Below, piece by piece: positions 40,624-50,315 of a stretch of DNA of 64,000 bases. The position numbers and the translations under genes are program-made. The DNA comes from an uncultured Aeromonadaceae bacterium. Lineage in GTDB: Bacteria; Pseudomonadota; Gammaproteobacteria; Enterobacterales; Aeromonadaceae. Under the pieces are notes generated by a model, which was given only the letters and a program-made list of their open reading frames with translations, searched no databases and was not told where the DNA came from. The stretch spans positions 19,592 to 83,591 of the forward strand of contig CAMFKP010000009.1 of assembly GCA_945957385.1 (NCBI GenBank). The letters run 5' to 3'. The number at the start of each line of letters is the position of its first letter. The first letter of the stretch is position 1.

Positions 40624-41769
40624 TTAGAAGTCGTAACGGGCTGCCAGCTGGTAGTCGTTCTGTACGGCTTCCGGCTTGGTGGCATCCTTGGCATCCAGAC
40701 CCTGGATACGGTATTCGCCAATCACGCGCAGTGACTTGTTGAACTTGTACTGGGCGCCCAGGGTGTAGTAGTCAACGGTATCGCTCTTCACGCCGTTGGT
40801 CTTGGCTTCTTGCTTGTCATACAGCGCCATCAGGCCGAAACCGTTGGCGAAGTTGTAACCCAGCGCCGCTTCCCAACCGGTATGGTCGGTGCCGGTTGCC
40901 AGATAGTCGCTGCCGTCGGCATAGTTCAGTGCGGCGTACAGTGACTTGTTGTCAAACATGATGCCGACCAGAGCCAGCTTGGCATCGCTCTGGCCAGTCT
41001 TGTCGCGCAGGCCGACGTTATAGGCAGCGCCGAAACCCAGGCCGTTGTTCAGGTAGTAGGCAGCGGACAGACCGTAGGCGGCATCGGCAGAAGCGCTGGT
41101 CGTCTGTTCGGTGTTGTTGCCATCGAACTTGTAGCTCAGGTCAATCTGGGCGCCCTGGTTGGACTTGCCGGTTTTCAGATCACCGAACTTGGCGGAGTAC
41201 TTCAGCAGGTCGGAAGAGCGGCCAGTCCCGAACTTGTCGGCACCGTGGCCCAGCGCATCGGCGCCGTAACCGTCAGACAGCGCCACGTCGGTCCAGTCAG
41301 CGATTTGGGAGACGGCACCCTTTTGGCGACCGAAGGTCACTTGGCCGAAGTTATCGGACTTCACCCCGGCGAATGCCAGACGGGTACGCAGCTTGTCGTC
41401 CTGGCACGTGGTCTTCAGGGTGCCTTGATCCGCATTACCATCTTCCTTGGCATCGGTGCTGGTGGTGGTACAAGCAACGTTGTTAATCTTCTCGCTGTCA
41501 CCGATGTACATCTGGGTTTCGTATTGGGCAATGGCCTTCATGGTGCCAGTGATGGCGCTGTCCGCCTTGACACCCAGACGAATGAACTGGTTGGCACCGA
41601 TCTTGGCGCTGTAATCGTCGCTGCCGTTCTTCTTGTCACCAAAGAACTGACCGGCATAGATACGGCCGTACATGTCGAGGCTCATCTGTTCGTTTTTATA
41701 AACTTCGGCTGCTTGGGCGGCGGAAGTGGCGGCCATCAGGGCCACGGCAACAGCAGTCAGCTTTTTCAT
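40624..41769 (-). CDS. General outer-membrane porin (OmpC/OmpU-like)
   Basis: A 381-residue trimeric beta-barrel porin of the Gram-negative general-porin family. A signal peptide ends at AAQA before AEVYKNEQ. The mature N-terminus has the LDMYGRIYAGQF strand, and the protein ends in ...AARYDF, with the terminal Phe needed for BamA-dependent insertion. Sixteen strands are expected. Cysteines (VACTTT and TTCQDD) in what should be an early outer loop are unusual for general porins and may form a disulfide. I chose the ATG at 41769, six bases after AAGGA; another ATG is immediately before it. Substrate range is unknown. Confidence 0.9.
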   Translation of the reverse strand: MKKLTAVAVALMAATSAAQAAEVYKNEQMSLDMYGRIYAGQFFGDKKNGSDDYSAKIGANQFIRLGVKADSAITGTMKAIAQYETQMYIGDSEKINNVACTTTSTDAKEDGNADQGTLKTTCQDDKLRTRLAFAGVKSDNFGQVTFGRQKGAVSQIADWTDVALSDGYGADALGHGADKFGTGRSSDLLKYSAKFGDLKTGKSNQGAQIDLSYKFDGNNTEQTTSASADAAYGLSAAYYLNNGLGFGAAYNVGLRDKTGQSDAKLALVGIMFDNKSLYAALNYADGSDYLATGTDHTGWEAALGYNFANGFGLMALYDKQEAKTNGVKSDTVDYYTLGAQYKFNKSLRVIGEYRIQGLDAKDATKPEAVQNDYQLAARYDF

Positions 41770-41955
41770 CATCGATCCTTGTAATGGATGGCATTTATGC
41801 CTGAGGGTTAACAACGGGGGCCATGCTAGAAGTTGCAGATGACGCTTCTGTTACGCTGCAGTGAAACTTTTATTTCCTGGGAACTTTTCCGCGAGCGGAT
41901 TGACGGCATCTTGTGTGGATGCCATGGATTGATACAGGCAAAGGTTTTCCCTTGG

Positions 41956-41964
41956 TGTTAGAAT
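41956..41964 (+). promoter_or_regulatory. Possible extended -10 promoter of glpX
   Basis: TGTTAGAAT (TGn plus TAGAAT) lies 47 bases before the glpX start. No good -35 is seen. Confidence 0.4.
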
Positions 41965-42011
41965 GCCGCCGTTTTGACGAATCCATTCCTTTTCCACAGG
42001 TAGAAGCAGCT

Positions 42012-43019
42012 ATGAGACGTGAACTGGCGATCGAATTTTCCCGTGTGACCGAGGCCGCCGCCTTGGCCGGTTACAAGTGGCTCGGACGCGGGGACAAGAA
42101 TCTGGCCGACGGTGCCGCCGTCGAGGCGATGCGCCTGGTGTTGAACCAGGTCGAGATCGATGGCGAGATTGTCATCGGTGAAGGCGAAATCGATGAGGCA
42201 CCGATGCTGTATATCGGTGAGAAAGTGGGCTGTGGTGGTGATGCCGTGGATATCGCGGTCGATCCAATCGACGGTACCCGCATGACGGCGATGGGCCAGG
42301 CCAATGCCGTGGCCGTGTTGGCGGCCGCCGCCAAAGGCGGCTTCATGAAGGCCCCGGATATGTATATGGAAAAGCTGATTGTCGGTCACAAGGCCAAGGG
42401 CGTCATCGATCTGGCCCGCCCGCTGGTGGATAACATCCAGGCGGTGGCTAAGGCGCTGGAGAAACCGGTCAACCGCCTGACGGTGATCACGCTGGCCAAG
42501 CCGCGTCACGATGAGGCGATTCGCCAGATGCAACAGATGGGTGTGCGCGTGTTTGCCATTCCGGATGGTGACGTGGCGGCATCGGTATTGACCTGTTTGC
42601 CGGATAATGAAGTCGACATGCTGTACTGCATCGGCGGCGCTCCGGAAGGCGTTGTCTCGGCGGCCGTGGTCCGCGCCCTGGATGGTGACATGCAAGGACG
42701 CCTGTGGCCCCGCCACAAGGTGAAGGGTGACACCGACGAAAACCGCAAGCTGGGTGCCGATGAGTTGGCGCGCTGCGAAAAAATGGGGATCCAGGCCGAA
42801 GTGGTACTGCAGCTGGACGACATGGTGCGTACCGATAACGTCATCATCTCCGTTACCGGCATCACCAAGGGGGATCTGCTCGAGGGCATTACCAGTGACG
42901 GCACATTGGCCACTACGGAAACTCTGCTTATCCGCGGTAAGTCGCGGACCATTCGCCGTATCGGTTCGACCCATTATCTGGATCGCAAGGATCAGCTGCT
43001 GCGCGATATCATACTGTGA
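42012..43019 (+). CDS. glpX: Class II fructose-1,6-bisphosphatase GlpX
   Basis: A 335-residue enzyme of gluconeogenesis. The metal-binding DPIDGTRMTAMG and GEGEIDEAPML motifs are typical of the GlpX group, and the length matches E. coli GlpX. I chose the ATG at 42012 (MRRELAIEFSRV); the upstream extension has no family similarity and contains the promoter-like sequence. There are no glp genes beside it, so it forms its own unit. Confidence 0.95.
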   Translation: MRRELAIEFSRVTEAAALAGYKWLGRGDKNLADGAAVEAMRLVLNQVEIDGEIVIGEGEIDEAPMLYIGEKVGCGGDAVDIAVDPIDGTRMTAMGQANAVAVLAAAAKGGFMKAPDMYMEKLIVGHKAKGVIDLARPLVDNIQAVAKALEKPVNRLTVITLAKPRHDEAIRQMQQMGVRVFAIPDGDVAASVLTCLPDNEVDMLYCIGGAPEGVVSAAVVRALDGDMQGRLWPRHKVKGDTDENRKLGADELARCEKMGIQAEVVLQLDDMVRTDNVIISVTGITKGDLLEGITSDGTLATTETLLIRGKSRTIRRIGSTHYLDRKDQLLRDIIL

Positions 43020-43046
43020 TGTGCTAATGTTGTTGGCCCGAGATGG

Positions 43047-43072
43047 GAAGAGAGCGCCGTGGCGCTCTCTTC
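43047..43072 (+). terminator. Terminator of glpX
   Basis: A perfect 12-bp inverted repeat (GAAGAGAGCGCC / GGCGCTCTCTTC) with a 2-base centre, followed by GTCTTTTC. It may also serve the convergent acetyltransferase gene. Confidence 0.8.
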
Positions 43073-43085
43073 GTCTTTTCAGGAC

Positions 43086-43478
43086 TCAGTGATTCAGGGT
43101 CAGCAGATAGCGGTTGCCGTTGCGGGAAAAACCGTTGTGTAGCAGAAAGGCATTCAGGGCTGCGTGCTCTTCCGGGCGGGCCGCATGGGTCGAGAGCATG
43201 GCTTGTGCACAGCCTTGTCCCTGCATCCAGCTCAGGGTCTCGCTCAACAGATACTGACCGATGCCGCGCCGGCGGGTGACGTCGCGGACGGCGAAGTAGA
43301 CGAGTTCCTCGTCGCGGGTGACGGCAAGGCCGACAATCCTGTCATTGAAGGTGGCGACATGCCAATGGCCGGCATGCAGGAGCTGCTCGTGATTCAGGTT
43401 GTCGGCAGCAAGCAGCTTGTTCAGACTGTCCAGCCAGTAGGGTGAGAGTTCGGAACTGTGATGAACGGTGAGGCGCAT
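43086..43478 (-). CDS. panM: PanM/PanZ-like GNAT protein (PanD maturation factor)
   Basis: A 130-residue GNAT-fold protein. It resembles E. coli PanZ (PanM), which triggers self-cleavage of pro-PanD to give active aspartate decarboxylase and, with acetyl-CoA bound, limits pantothenate synthesis. The best evidence is the acetyl-CoA loop region VRDVTRRRGIGQYLLSETL, nearly identical in memory to that of PanZ, and the LHNGFSRNGNRYLL end. I chose the ATG at 43478, seven bases after AGGAG. No pan genes are nearby. A general acetyltransferase is possible but less likely. Confidence 0.78.
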   Translation of the reverse strand: MRLTVHHSSELSPYWLDSLNKLLAADNLNHEQLLHAGHWHVATFNDRIVGLAVTRDEELVYFAVRDVTRRRGIGQYLLSETLSWMQGQGCAQAMLSTHAARPEEHAALNAFLLHNGFSRNGNRYLLTLNH

Positions 43479-43596
43479 AAGCATTCTCCTCAGGCGATAG
43501 CGCGTGGCGATGCCAGTAAAAAGGCAGAGTGAGTATCGTATGAGGCAAGTTTAACACGTCTGCCCCACGCTGGGGCGGCGCCATGACGAGGTCAGG

Positions 43597-43851
43597 ATGG
43601 AGTGTCGATTAGGGTGTGGTGCTTGTTGTATCGCACCGAGTATCAGTTCAGCGATCCCCGGCATGCCCGATGGCAAACCGGCAGGAGTTCGCTGTGTCCA
43701 GCTGGATGACGCCAACCTGTGTCTGCTGTTCGGCTCGCCGTTGCGTCCTGCCGTGTGCAGCGGTTTCCGGGCGATGGATGATGTGTGCGGTAGCAGTAAC
43801 GGCCAGGCACTGGCGTTACTCAGCGAATGGGAGCGGCTAACTCTCGATTAG
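43597..43851 (+). CDS. YkgJ-family cysteine-cluster protein
   Basis: An 84-residue protein with cysteines arranged C-x3-C-x2-CC near the N-terminus ([11 protein letters not shown]) and three more at CVQ, CLLF and VCSGF. This is the YkgJ (CxxCxxCC) family, which probably binds a zinc ion or iron-sulfur cluster; the function is unknown. The family motif [13 protein letters not shown] is clear. It ends eight bases before the convergent envC stop. Confidence 0.85.
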   Translation: MECRLGCGACCIAPSISSAIPGMPDGKPAGVRCVQLDDANLCLLFGSPLRPAVCSGFRAMDDVCGSSNGQALALLSEWERLTLD

Positions 43852-43859
43852 CTGAGGGC

Positions 43860-45107
43860 TCAGGGCGCTAGCCAGGCCGTTGGATTGACCGGTTTGCCTT
43901 GCCAGCGAATTTCGAAGTAGAGACCGGATTGCGGCTGGCCGCCACTGTTGCCGGCGCGGGCTATGGTATCGCCACTGCGCACGGCGTCGCCGCTGCGTTT
44001 GAGCAGGGTATCGTTGTTGCCGTACAGGCTTAGATAACCGTTGCCGTGGTCGACAACCATGACATTACCGAAGCCATCCAGCCAGTCGGCAAAGACGACG
44101 TCGCCGTCGGCGATGGCACGCACCGGTGCGCCATTTGCAGCGCCGATGAGAATACCTTTCCAGCTGACTTCACCACTACGGTGTTCACCAAAACGCCGTA
44201 CCAGGGCGCCTTTAAGCGGCCAGGGCAGATGCCCGCGCAGTTTGCCGAGACCTTTGTGATCACCGAGGGCTAGCGTGGCGTTCGCTTTGGCTTCGGCGGC
44301 GGCTTCGGACTTGCCCTGTTCACGCGCTTTGGCCCGGGCGCGGGCAATGGCTTCGGCTTTTTTGCGCTTGCGCTCAGCTTCCAGGCGCTTGCGTGCCTCT
44401 TCAATCTTGCGTTCGAGCTGCTTCTCGGCGACCTGCAATTTCGCCAGCTGGGCTTGATCGTCGGCCAGCGATGACTTGATGGCGGCCACTGTCGCTTCGC
44501 GTTCTTGTTGCTTGGTTTGCAGGCTTTGCTTGTCTTGTTGCTGACTCTTCGCCAGGCCACTGAGCGTGGCTGTGGTCTTGGCGGTCGCGCGCTTGTTTTG
44601 TTCCAGCTGGCGCAGCGTCTCTTTCAGATCGGCAATCGCTTTGAGGCGGGCATCATTGAAGTAGCCGTAGTAGTCCAGCGCACGACCTATGGCGGCCGGA
44701 TCCTGCTGGTTTAACAGCAACTTCAGGTAGTCGTGTTCTCCCATGCGGTAAGCATGGTCAAGCTGTTCGGCCAACAACTTTTCCTGGCGTTGTTGCGCGG
44801 CTTTGAGTTCACGCTGCTGTTGCTCGAGGGTGCGTAACTGCTTGCGGGTGGCGTTGAGTCGACTCTGGGTGGTTTGCAATCGACTGGCCAGTTCGGTGAC
44901 CGCGTTTTCGTCTTTGCGCAGCTGTTCGTGCAGGCTGCTCAGATCCTTTTTCTGACTCTGGATCTCTTGCTGCTTCTTCTGGATCTGTTCGCGGACTTTT
45001 GTTAAATCCTGATTGCTGGCAAGCGTTGCCGGGGCGATAAAAAACAGCGCGCCGGCCAGCAGGCCGACGCGAGTCATTATCTTCAGGATGGAATCTGATA
45101 TCCGCAT
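43860..45107 (-). CDS. envC: Murein hydrolase activator EnvC
   Basis: A 415-residue periplasmic protein that activates the amidases AmiA and AmiB at the division septum. A signal peptide (to about residue 30) is followed by a long coiled coil (about 35-270) that interacts with FtsEX, and a C-terminal LytM domain (about 300-415). The usual LytM zinc ligands are lost: the places of the HxxxD and HxH motifs read otherwise, ending in LYFEIRW. This fits EnvC, which has no hydrolase activity. Coupled to gpmI, which ends eight bases upstream. Confidence 0.92.
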   Translation of the reverse strand: MRISDSILKIMTRVGLLAGALFFIAPATLASNQDLTKVREQIQKKQQEIQSQKKDLSSLHEQLRKDENAVTELASRLQTTQSRLNATRKQLRTLEQQQRELKAAQQRQEKLLAEQLDHAYRMGEHDYLKLLLNQQDPAAIGRALDYYGYFNDARLKAIADLKETLRQLEQNKRATAKTTATLSGLAKSQQQDKQSLQTKQQEREATVAAIKSSLADDQAQLAKLQVAEKQLERKIEEARKRLEAERKRKKAEAIARARAKAREQGKSEAAAEAKANATLALGDHKGLGKLRGHLPWPLKGALVRRFGEHRSGEVSWKGILIGAANGAPVRAIADGDVVFADWLDGFGNVMVVDHGNGYLSLYGNNDTLLKRSGDAVRSGDTIARAGNSGGQPQSGLYFEIRWQGKPVNPTAWLAP

Positions 45108-45115
45108 GGGGCGGA

Positions 45116-46654
45116 TTATTTCAGAACCATCAAGGGCTTGCCAGTCATTTCCGCCGGCACGTCCATGCCCATCAGTGTCAGCATGGTCGGAGCCAGATCG
45201 GACAGCTTGCCGCCCTCAACCGCGGTGGCTGGGCGCCCGAAGTAGATCAGCGGAACCGGCAGGCTGGTGTGCGCAGTGTGCGCCTGACCAGTCTCTTCGT
45301 TCATCATCTGCTCAGCGTTGCCGTGGTCTGCCGTGATCAGACATTCACCACCGACTTCCTTCAGTGCTTCGATGACGCGACCGACGCTGGTATCAACGGC
45401 TTCACACGCCTGGACAGCAGCTTCGTAAATCCCGGTGTGGCCAACCATGTCGCCATTCGGATAGTTACACACGATGACATCGTACTTGCCGCTCTTGATG
45501 GCTGCGACCAACTTGTCAGTCAGCTCGCCAGCACTCATTTCCGGCTGCAGATCGTAGGTGGCAACCTTCGGGCTCTGGATCAGTTCACGCTCTTCACCCT
45601 TGAAGCAAGTCTCCTCGCCACCGTTGAAGAAGAAGGTGACGTGAGCATACTTCTCGGTTTCAGAGATGCGCAGCTGAGTCTTGTCGTGCTTGGCCAGCCA
45701 TTCACCAAGGGTGTTGACCAGGGCGGTCGGCGGGTAGGCACAGGAGGTTTTGATGTCGGCGGCGTATTCGGTCAGCATGACGAAGTCAGCCAGCTTAGGC
45801 TGCTTGGCACGTACAAAACCGGTGAAATCCACATCGACGAATGAACGGGTGATTTCACGGGCACGGTCGGCACGGAAGTTCATGAAAATCAGCGCATCGC
45901 CATCTTCCAATACGGCGGCTTCGTTGCCGATCACGCTCGCCTTGACGAATTCGTCGTTCTCATCACGCGCATAGGCTGCAGCCAGGGCGGCAGTAGCATC
46001 GGCGTAGTTGGCGAACTGGCTCTTGCCTTCGGTCAGCAGCTCGTAGGCTTCCTGAACGCGATCCCAGCGGTTGTCACGATCCATCGCGTAGTAACGACCG
46101 ATCATCGAAGCGATGCGGCCTTTGCCCAGCTTGGCAAACAACGCGTCAAAGCGGTTGATGGAGTCCTGGGCACAGCGCGGGGCGACGTCACGGCCGTCGA
46201 GGAAGGCGTGGAAATAGATCTTCTCGGCACCACGTTGGGCAGCCAGCTCGATCATCGCCATGATGTGATCTTCGTGGCTGTGAACACCGCCTGGTGACAT
46301 CAAGCCCATCAGGTGTACGGCCTTGCCTTGAGACACGGCAGCATCTACGGCTTTGCACAGCGCGCCATTCTTGAAGAAATCGCCATCACGGATCTCTTTG
46401 GTGACGCGCGTCAGTTCCTGATAAACGATACGGCCGGCGCCAATGTTGACGTGGCCAACTTCGGAGTTACCCATCTGACCATCCGGCAAGCCGACGTCCA
46501 TGCCAGATGCAGAGATCAGGCTATTGGCATAGTTGGCGCACAGGGCGTCGAGATTCGGGGTCTTGGCGGCGGCAACAGCGTTGAATTCCTGCTTGGTGCT
46601 GTAGCCCCAACCGTCCATGATGATCAAGACCAACGGTTTCTTGGCGGTAGACAT
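45116..46654 (-). CDS. gpmI: 2,3-bisphosphoglycerate-independent phosphoglycerate mutase
   Basis: A 512-residue metalloenzyme that interconverts 3- and 2-phosphoglycerate in glycolysis, of the alkaline phosphatase superfamily. The catalytic serine lies in [17 protein letters not shown], and metal-binding motifs are DGWGYS at the N-terminus and [11 protein letters not shown] near the C-terminus. The ATG at 46654 (MSTAKKP) is the family start, eight bases after GAGG. Gene order gpmI-envC with yibN divergent is as in E. coli. Confidence 0.96.
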   Translation of the reverse strand: MSTAKKPLVLIIMDGWGYSTKQEFNAVAAAKTPNLDALCANYANSLISASGMDVGLPDGQMGNSEVGHVNIGAGRIVYQELTRVTKEIRDGDFFKNGALCKAVDAAVSQGKAVHLMGLMSPGGVHSHEDHIMAMIELAAQRGAEKIYFHAFLDGRDVAPRCAQDSINRFDALFAKLGKGRIASMIGRYYAMDRDNRWDRVQEAYELLTEGKSQFANYADATAALAAAYARDENDEFVKASVIGNEAAVLEDGDALIFMNFRADRAREITRSFVDVDFTGFVRAKQPKLADFVMLTEYAADIKTSCAYPPTALVNTLGEWLAKHDKTQLRISETEKYAHVTFFFNGGEETCFKGEERELIQSPKVATYDLQPEMSAGELTDKLVAAIKSGKYDVIVCNYPNGDMVGHTGIYEAAVQACEAVDTSVGRVIEALKEVGGECLITADHGNAEQMMNEETGQAHTAHTSLPVPLIYFGRPATAVEGGKLSDLAPTMLTLMGMDVPAEMTGKPLMVLK

Positions 46655-46806
46655 GAGGGTGTCCTCTTGGAAGTGAAAGAATGGGAAAACCACTGGGGCG
46701 GCATTTTACAACATCTGTTGAAATAGTCACCTGACTCACACATTTCTGCTGGTCAGCTTGACTTGCCGTTGCTGGGAGCCGACTCCCAGCTTTCACTACG
46801 TGGCGG

Positions 46807-46835
46807 CTGCTATTCTGGTCCCCCCCATGTATACT
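46807..46835 (+). promoter_or_regulatory. Possible promoter of the yibN-secB-gpsA operon
   Basis: TATACT at 46830-46835, with CTGCTA 17 bases upstream at 46807-46812. The -35 match is poor. It lies in the divergent gap between gpmI and yibN. Confidence 0.35.
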
Positions 46836-46873
46836 GCCCGGGTTTATTTTTTAGCGACTGGATCTGGACCAAG

Positions 46874-47305
46874 ATGCAAGAATATCTCGATTTTATCGGC
46901 CGCAATCCCATGCTGGCTGCCGCCTGGCTCGGCCTGTTTGTGGCGCTCATCTATACCACCATCCGAGCTGCGCTTTCACCGATCAAGAGCGTTGGCAACA
47001 ACGAAGCTACCCTGCTGATCAACCGGCAGAATGGTGTCGTGCTTGATGTCCGAGCGCAGGACGAGTTCGACAAAGGGCACATTGCGGGCTCAGTTCACAT
47101 TCCGGTGAGCCAGATCGAGGCAAATAACGTCACCCAGATTGAAAAGCATAAGGATGCCCCCACTATCGTGGTGTGCGAAACCGGCATGCGCGCCCAAACT
47201 GCGGCACGTGCCTTGAGCAAGGCCGGTTTCAAGCAGGTTTTCGTACTGCGTGGCGGGCTGACCAGCTGGCGGGGTGATAACCTGCCAGTTACCAAAAAAC
47301 GTTAA
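46874..47305 (+). CDS. yibN: Membrane-anchored rhodanese-like protein YibN
   Basis: A 143-residue protein with an N-terminal membrane helix (about residues 13-31) and a rhodanese domain (about 45-140). The active-site loop is CETGMR, so the catalytic cysteine is kept. In E. coli YibN is encoded before grxC and secB; here grxC is absent and secB follows directly. Work in E. coli connects YibN with the Sec/YidC insertion machinery, which would fit the neighbour. The ATG at 46874 (MQEYLDFIGRNP) is the family start. Confidence 0.9.
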   Translation: MQEYLDFIGRNPMLAAAWLGLFVALIYTTIRAALSPIKSVGNNEATLLINRQNGVVLDVRAQDEFDKGHIAGSVHIPVSQIEANNVTQIEKHKDAPTIVVCETGMRAQTAARALSKAGFKQVFVLRGGLTSWRGDNLPVTKKR

Positions 47306-47354
47306 TCGCCCCGTTTTATTTTGAGCTCGGCTCATTTTTACAAGGAATTAAGTC

Positions 47355-47828
47355 ATGTCTGAAGCAGCCAACAACGAAGTCAAGCAACCTGAGTTCCATA
47401 TCCAACGCGTTTACATCAAGGATGTCTCCTTCGAAGCGCCGAATACGCCGCACATTTTCCAAAAAGAGTGGCAACCTGAAGTCAAACTGGATATGGATAC
47501 CAAGACGGTCGTCCTGGCTGAAGATATCTACGAGGTTGCACTGACCTTGACTGTAACCTGCACCCTGGGCGAAGAGACGGCGTTCCTGTGTGAAGTGAAA
47601 CAGGCTGGCATTTTCACGGCGGCTAATCTGGATCCGCAACAGCTGGCCCATTGCCTGGGCTCCTACTGCCCGAACATCCTGTTCCCGTATGCTCGTGAAG
47701 TGGTTGCCAGCCTGGTAACCAAGGGTTCGTTCCCGCAATTGAATCTGGCTCCGGTTAATTTTGATGCCCTGTTCGCTTCTCATATGGCCAAGTTGGAAGC
47801 CGAGCAGCAACAAAGCGCGAGCCACTAA
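47355..47828 (+). CDS. secB: Protein-export chaperone SecB
   Basis: A 157-residue tetrameric chaperone that keeps precursor proteins unfolded and hands them to SecA. Family features are [17 protein letters not shown] at the N-terminus, the [13 protein letters not shown] [13 protein letters not shown] segment and [12 protein letters not shown]. It starts after AAGGA. Together with the downstream gpsA it forms the conserved yibN-secB-gpsA group. Confidence 0.96.
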   Translation: MSEAANNEVKQPEFHIQRVYIKDVSFEAPNTPHIFQKEWQPEVKLDMDTKTVVLAEDIYEVALTLTVTCTLGEETAFLCEVKQAGIFTAANLDPQQLAHCLGSYCPNILFPYAREVVASLVTKGSFPQLNLAPVNFDALFASHMAKLEAEQQQSASH

Positions 47829-47831
47829 GCC

Positions 47832-48836
47832 ATGGCACAGGACGTTGTAGTATCTGTCCTGGGGGCGGGGTCTTATGGCACCGCCCTTGCTATTTCATTG
47901 GCCCGTAAAGGGCTGCGCGTGCTGATGTGGGGCCATGAACAACCGCACGTCGCGGCGCTGCAGGCTGAGCGCTGTAATAGCCAATTTTTACCGGACGTGC
48001 CTTTTCCAGATACGCTGGAGGTGACGTCGGATTTGGCTTATGCCGTTCGTTCGACGCGCACGCTGCTGGTCGTGGTGCCGAGCCATGTGTTCGGTGCGGT
48101 ATTGACCCAGGCTAAACCTTTTATGTCTGCCGATTGCCGTGTGGCATGGGCGACGAAAGGCTTGGAGCCGGATAGTGGCCGTTTGCTGGGCGAGGTCGCC
48201 CGCGATGCATTGGGGCCGGATGTGCCCTTGGCGGTCATCTCCGGACCTACGTTTGCTCGTGAGTTGGCAGCGGGAATGCCGACGGCAATATCGGTGGCAG
48301 CTACAGATGACGCATTTGCCGATGAGTTGTCTGATTTGATGCACTGTGGCAAGTCATTTCGCGTCTATACCAATCCTGATTTCATTGGTCTGCAACTGGG
48401 TGGGGCTGTCAAGAATGTGATTGCCATCGGTGCCGGTCTGTCAGATGGTCTCGGGTTTGGTGCCAATGCGCGTACGGCGTTGATCACCCGTGGCTTGGTC
48501 GAGCTGCAACGCCTTGGTGTGGCGTTGGGTGCGGATGCCAAAACCTTCATGGGGATGGCGGGTCTGGGTGATCTGGTTTTAACCTGTACCGACAACCAGT
48601 CGCGAAATCGTCGTTTTGGTTTGGCTCTTGGCGCGGGTAAATCCGTTGACCAGGCGATGGTCGAGATTGGCCAGGTGGTGGAAGGATATCGCAATACGCG
48701 CGAGGTTCACTTGTTGGCGGCCCGTATCGGCGTCGAAATGCCGATTTGCGAGCAGATTCATGCCATTTTGTATGAAGGCAAGCCACCGAAAGAGGCCGCA
48801 CTGGCACTGCTAAGCCGCAATAAGAAAGACGAATAA
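47832..48836 (+). CDS. gpsA: NAD(P)-dependent glycerol-3-phosphate dehydrogenase
   Basis: A 334-residue enzyme that reduces dihydroxyacetone phosphate to sn-glycerol-3-phosphate for phospholipid synthesis. The Rossmann loop [10 protein letters not shown] is at the N-terminus; the catalytic lysine lies in [12 protein letters not shown]. The conserved [10 protein letters not shown] segment is also present. It starts three bases after the secB stop and ends with a terminator. Confidence 0.96.
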   Translation: MAQDVVVSVLGAGSYGTALAISLARKGLRVLMWGHEQPHVAALQAERCNSQFLPDVPFPDTLEVTSDLAYAVRSTRTLLVVVPSHVFGAVLTQAKPFMSADCRVAWATKGLEPDSGRLLGEVARDALGPDVPLAVISGPTFARELAAGMPTAISVAATDDAFADELSDLMHCGKSFRVYTNPDFIGLQLGGAVKNVIAIGAGLSDGLGFGANARTALITRGLVELQRLGVALGADAKTFMGMAGLGDLVLTCTDNQSRNRRFGLALGAGKSVDQAMVEIGQVVEGYRNTREVHLLAARIGVEMPICEQIHAILYEGKPPKEAALALLSRNKKDE

Positions 48837-48858
48837 AAGGCCCTGATGGGCCTTTTTT
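48837..48858 (+). terminator. Terminator of gpsA
   Basis: AAGGCCC / GGGCCTT with a 4-base loop, followed by four more Ts, directly after the gpsA stop codon. Confidence 0.9.
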
Positions 48859-48880
48859 CTAGGTGTGTCATATCGCGTAA

Positions 48881-49465
48881 TCAGTAGAACGAGTGGTCAC
48901 CACGTTGATGTTCAGTGGCATCCCGAACCCCTTTTATCTCGCCGGCAAATAGCTCCAGGAACTGCTTTTCAATGCCGTCCTTGAGGGTCACATCGACCAT
49001 CGAGCAACCATTGCAACCACCACCAAATTGCAAGATGACATAGCCATCATCGGTGATTTCCAGCAGGGTAACTTTACCACCGTGACCGGCCAATGACGGG
49101 TTGACCTGAGAATGGATGACATATTCGATACGTTCGATCAAAGGAGCATCATCGGCGACCTTGCGCATCTTGGCATTAGGTGCTTTCAGGGTGAGCTGCG
49201 ATCCCATCTGATCAGAGACAAAGTCGATCAGCGCTTCTTCCAGAAAAGGAGCGCTCTGAGGATCTATCAGTGCCTCAAAGCCATCAAATGGCAGATGCAG
49301 ATCTTCGGGTTCGACCGCATCAGGTGGACAATAGGAAACACCACATTCGGCATTCGGTGTGCCTGCATTCATCACAAAAACACGAATGTTGGTGCCTTCG
49401 GGCTGGTTGACCAGCAGTTTGCGGAAGTGGGCTTGAGCGCCCTCGGATATGGTGATCATCGCCAT
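48881..49465 (-). CDS. nfuA: Fe-S biogenesis protein NfuA
   Basis: A 194-residue carrier of [4Fe-4S] clusters. The N-terminal part (about 1-100) is a degenerate A-type domain with the NfuA signature [19 protein letters not shown]; the C-terminal Nfu domain (about 110-190) has the cluster-binding CxxC in GGGCNGCSM. The length and motifs match E. coli NfuA. The ATG at 49465 has AGGA seven bases upstream. It follows the comF-like gene, as in E. coli gntX-nfuA. Confidence 0.95.
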   Translation of the reverse strand: MAMITISEGAQAHFRKLLVNQPEGTNIRVFVMNAGTPNAECGVSYCPPDAVEPEDLHLPFDGFEALIDPQSAPFLEEALIDFVSDQMGSQLTLKAPNAKMRKVADDAPLIERIEYVIHSQVNPSLAGHGGKVTLLEITDDGYVILQFGGGCNGCSMVDVTLKDGIEKQFLELFAGEIKGVRDATEHQRGDHSFY

Positions 49466-49532
49466 GCTTTAATCCTGACTAAATAGCTCGGAAATTATCA
49501 TACTCCGTGATGCTGTCCCCGCCTAGCCTGTT

Positions 49533-50234
49533 TTAGTGTTCCTGAGTGCGACAAATGGCCCAGATTTCAACCCGTTGAACCCCTGCTGTTTGCAGCAGTG
49601 AGCACAGAGCCTCAGCGGTACTTCCAGTTGTAACAACATCATCAACGATCGCGACATGCTGCCATGGCACTGGCGCGAGTCTAAAGGCTTGATTCAAGTT
49701 ACGTTTGCGCTGACTGCGACTCAGTCCAACCTGGGGCGCTGTTGCTTTGACCCGATGCAGTCGTGAGCCATCCACAGGAATCTGATAATGCTTGCCCAGC
49801 TCACCAGCAAGTAACTGTGCCTGATTGTAACCACGGCGCCATTGGCGCCATGGGTGCATCGGGACGGGAAGCAAGATCTCTGGCAAGGAGTTCAATGCAA
49901 TACGTTGATAAAACAACCTCGCCAGCAGACGGGATAATTCCGGTTGATGATGGTACTTGAATTGCTGCATGAGAAATTTCCACTCGCCGCGATAGTCTGC
50001 GATGACATGCATTTGGTTCCAGCGCGGAGGATGAGTCAGGCAATGTCCGCAAACGCTGTTGACGCCGCTTGGCAGCGGGTATCCACAGCCAGGGCAAGGC
50101 GTGATCAAGTAGTCAAGCGCGCTGGTACAGCGCGCGCAAATGAGAGCGGTGTTAGAGGCCGGCTGATGGCACAAGATACAGTCACCAATCCAGGGGGCGC
50201 GTTGAAGCCAGGCAAACCAATTGTTTAACGGCAT
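49533..50234 (-). CDS. ComF/GntX-family phosphoribosyltransferase-like protein
   Basis: A 233-residue protein of the ComF family. Four CxxC-like pairs (CILC, CARC, CPGC, CGHC) in the first 70 residues would bind zinc. The C-terminal part is a phosphoribosyltransferase fold with the PRPP-binding loop IVDDVVTTGSTAEAL. In several bacteria ComF proteins aid DNA uptake; in E. coli the equivalent is GntX, the gene next to bioH and nfuA. The start is uncertain; I chose the ATG at 50234 because it gives the usual length. It lies between nfuA and amtB on the same strand. Confidence 0.85.
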   Translation of the reverse strand: MPLNNWFAWLQRAPWIGDCILCHQPASNTALICARCTSALDYLITPCPGCGYPLPSGVNSVCGHCLTHPPRWNQMHVIADYRGEWKFLMQQFKYHHQPELSRLLARLFYQRIALNSLPEILLPVPMHPWRQWRRGYNQAQLLAGELGKHYQIPVDGSRLHRVKATAPQVGLSRSQRKRNLNQAFRLAPVPWQHVAIVDDVVTTGSTAEALCSLLQTAGVQRVEIWAICRTQEH

Positions 50235-50274
50235 CGTTGTCTTATCGGGCGAAATGCCGAGTCTAGACAATAAA

Positions 50275-50296
50275 AAGGGCGCCTTAAGGCGCCCTT
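50275..50296 (-). terminator. Terminator of amtB
   Basis: A 22-base perfect palindrome built on AAGGGCGCCTT, followed on the minus strand by five Ts. It separates amtB from the comF-like gene, which suggests that the latter is expressed separately. Confidence 0.9.
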
Positions 50297-50315
50297 GCTG
50301 AAGTGACAGCCGTGA

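Noticed and set aside
41958..42974. A 338-residue open frame antisense to glpX
   Set aside because: It covers the glpX coding region, is rich in His/Arg/Gln as typical of shadow frames, and shows no domain.
46499..46873. Longer starts for yibN in the gpmI upstream region
   Set aside because: The family start MQEYLDFIG at 46874 gives the right length; the extension contains the promoter-like region.
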